Part shown: one piece after another, positions 62,846-64,000 of the stretch | Layout of the letters: each line of letters starts with the position of its first letter | Numbering within the stretch: the first letter of the stretch is position 1 | The notes under the pieces: generated by a model | What the model saw: only the letters and a program-made list of their open reading frames with translations | What the model was told of the DNA's origin: nothing | Database searches by the model: none | Position numbers and translations under genes: made by a program | Assembly (NCBI GenBank): GCA_963837165.1 | Contig: CAWIMD010000011.1 | Span: 88,047-152,046 of the forward strand | Length of the DNA: 64,000 bases | Source: JAENWD01 sp963837165 | Lineage (GTDB): Bacteria > Acidobacteriota > Vicinamibacteria > Vicinamibacterales > JAENWD01 | Direction: 5' to 3'

Positions 62846-63186
62846 TGCACGAGTTCTCGCTCGTCGAGGCGCTGCTGGATCGCGTCGCCCAGGAGACGCG
62901 GACGCGCGCGAACGCGGGCGTGCGAAAACTGCGGGTGCGCATCGGCGAATCGGCGGGAGTAGAGGTGGATCTCTTCCGGGCGGCGTACGACGTTGTCCGC
63001 GTGCGCACCGTGTGTGAGACGGCGGCGCTCGAGATCGTGCGGAGCCCGGTCGTCTGGGAGTGCGCGGCCTGCCGCACCGTCGTCGACCGGCGCGCGGGCC
63101 TGTGGTGCCCGTCGTGCCGACGACCGGCGCAACTGGTGTCCGGCGACGAGATCGTGCTCGAGCAGATCGAGCTGGAGGTGGCGTGA
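62845..63186 (+). CDS. hypA: Nickel-insertion metallochaperone HypA
   Basis: This 113-residue protein opens with the essential nickel-binding MHEFSLVEALL from a GTG start at 62845, which makes His the second residue as required. The zinc motif pair CAAC / CPSC lies at about 72-92. It delivers nickel to the large subunit with HypB. The GTG start overlaps the hypE stop by one base and its own stop overlaps the hypB ATG by one base. Confidence 0.94.
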   Translation: MHEFSLVEALLDRVAQETRTRANAGVRKLRVRIGESAGVEVDLFRAAYDVVRVRTVCETAALEIVRSPVVWECAACRTVVDRRAGLWCPSCRRPAQLVSGDEIVLEQIELEVA

Positions 63187-63902
63187 TGTGCGACACGTGC
63201 GGCTGCGGCGACCCGGCCCTGGTGCCGGTTGACATCCACGAGTCGCTGCTGGCGGGCAACAACCGGCAGGCGTCTCACAATCGCGGTCACTTCGAGGCGC
63301 ACGACGTGCTCGCGGTGAACCTGATGGGATCGCCCGGCGCGGGCAAGACGGCCGTGCTCGAGGCGACCGCGCGGCTGATGCCGACGAGCCGGTTCGGGGC
63401 GCTGGCCGGCGACCTGGCGACCGAGAACGACGCCGACCGCCTGCGGCGCGTCGGCGTGCGCGCGCTGTCGATCACGACCGGCTCGGCATGCCACCTGGAC
63501 GCGGCGATGGTGCACCGCGCGCTGCACGACATGCCGCTCCACTCGCTCGATTGCCTGTTCATCGAGAACGTCGGCAACCTGGTGTGCCCGGCGATCTACG
63601 ACCTGGGTGAGGCCGTGCGCGTCGTGGCGCTGTCGATCACCGAGGGCGAGGACAAGCCGCTCAAGTACCCCGTGATGTTCCGCGAGGCCACCCTGGTCCT
63701 GCTGACGAAAATGGACCTGCTGCCGCACCTGCCCCAGGTGCGGGTCGAGGCCATTGCCGACGCGATCGCCCAGGTCATGCCGCAGCCGCACATCATCCCG
63801 GTGTCGGCGGTGACGGGCGAAGGCATGCGCGCGTGGGTGGAGTGGCTCGCGGCGCGGCGGACAGCGCTGTTCGGCGAAGGGGTGCCCGCGCTGGCGCCGT
63901 AG
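63186..63902 (+). CDS. hypB: Nickel-incorporation GTPase HypB
   Basis: This 238-residue GTPase powers nickel release to hydrogenase. The N-terminal MCDTCGCGD is the high-affinity nickel motif (CxxCGC). Then come the P-loop NLMGSPGAGKTAVLEA, the dimer-interface metal site ITTGSACHLDA, LDCLFIENVGNLVCP (Walker B with Cys) and LTKMDLLPHL (NKxD-like base recognition). The His-rich stretch found in some HypBs is absent here; curiously a His-rich tail sits on HypD instead. Last gene of the hyp operon in the window. Confidence 0.95.
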   Translation: MCDTCGCGDPALVPVDIHESLLAGNNRQASHNRGHFEAHDVLAVNLMGSPGAGKTAVLEATARLMPTSRFGALAGDLATENDADRLRRVGVRALSITTGSACHLDAAMVHRALHDMPLHSLDCLFIENVGNLVCPAIYDLGEAVRVVALSITEGEDKPLKYPVMFREATLVLLTKMDLLPHLPQVRVEAIADAIAQVMPQPHIIPVSAVTGEGMRAWVEWLAARRTALFGEGVPALAP

Positions 63903-64000
63903 ACTTGGGGGGCTCGGGATCTGGGGGGCTTGGGGGCTGGGGGCGCAGGGGCTCGCGGCTCGGGGGCTGGGGATCTGGGGGCTGCGGGTGACCCCTTCAA
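63903..64000. repeat. G-run tandem array after hypB
   Basis: About eight degenerate copies of GGGGGCTGGGGATCT-like units, with runs of four to six G on the plus strand, start 2-3 bp after the hypB stop and reach almost to the window end. No coding potential. The G-runs could fold as a G-quadruplex. Confidence 0.85.

Overview
The window is high-GC bacterial DNA, densely coded, with short spacers full of palindromes and minisatellite-like arrays. The content points to an aerobic member of Acidobacteriota, most likely class Vicinamibacteria (subgroup 6): a 1,140-residue TonB receptor with an N-terminal carboxypeptidase-regulatory domain, paired TPR and CRTAC1/FG-GAP proteins, alternative complex III fused in one operon to a caa3 oxidase, and repeats of the 'AGLKACAT' type when translated. 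The taxon is inferred from gene content only. No rRNA, tRNA, CRISPR array, prophage or insertion sequence was found.

Layout. 0-7 kb: start of an NrfD-like membrane subunit running off the left edge, an FAD monooxygenase, divergent haem genes (hemY, hemH), a PadR regulator with a membrane protein, and an exported amidase. 7-20 kb: one minus-strand operon reading actA-B-C-D-E-F, a small membrane protein, a SCO copper chaperone, then ctaC-D-E and subunit IV. Together these form a quinol-to-oxygen electron chain. 20-29 kb: S9 peptidase, ABC exporter, DUF411 protein, M1 aminopeptidase, a PAS/coiled-coil protein with a decayed kinase domain, and a PilZ protein. 29-36.5 kb: thioredoxin and a FliB/YkgJ-like cysteine protein, a sigma/anti-sigma/secreted-protein operon, and the TonB receptor. 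36.5-48.9 kb: two TPR plus CRTAC1 modules, a redoxin, a cytochrome c/copper-monooxygenase/TPR fusion, a GH5-like protein, xthA and a Tat-exported TIM-barrel protein. 48.9-51.8 kb: zinc-ribbon, WD40 and intradiol dioxygenase genes in an overlapping operon, and a 3-hydroxyisobutyrate-dehydrogenase-like gene. 52-64 kb: a complete group 1 [NiFe] uptake hydrogenase (small subunit, HybA, HybB, large subunit, protease) followed by hypF-C-D-E-A-B.

How it fits together. The hydrogenase would feed electrons from H2 through HybA/HybB into the quinone pool, and ACIII-caa3 would pass them to oxygen. Both hydrogenase operons have a good sigma-54 promoter. At least eight other genes have a TANNNT -10 box ending only 6-7 nt before the start codon and no Shine-Dalgarno, which suggests leaderless mRNAs.

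Most unusual are the non-coding elements. Three composite inverted repeats each carry the same pair of hairpins. A covarying REP-like palindrome family is present, and heptamer arrays supply stop codons. Two repeats are translated into C-terminal tails of HypC and HypD. Three conserved genes carry single-base frameshifts, which may be assembly errors.
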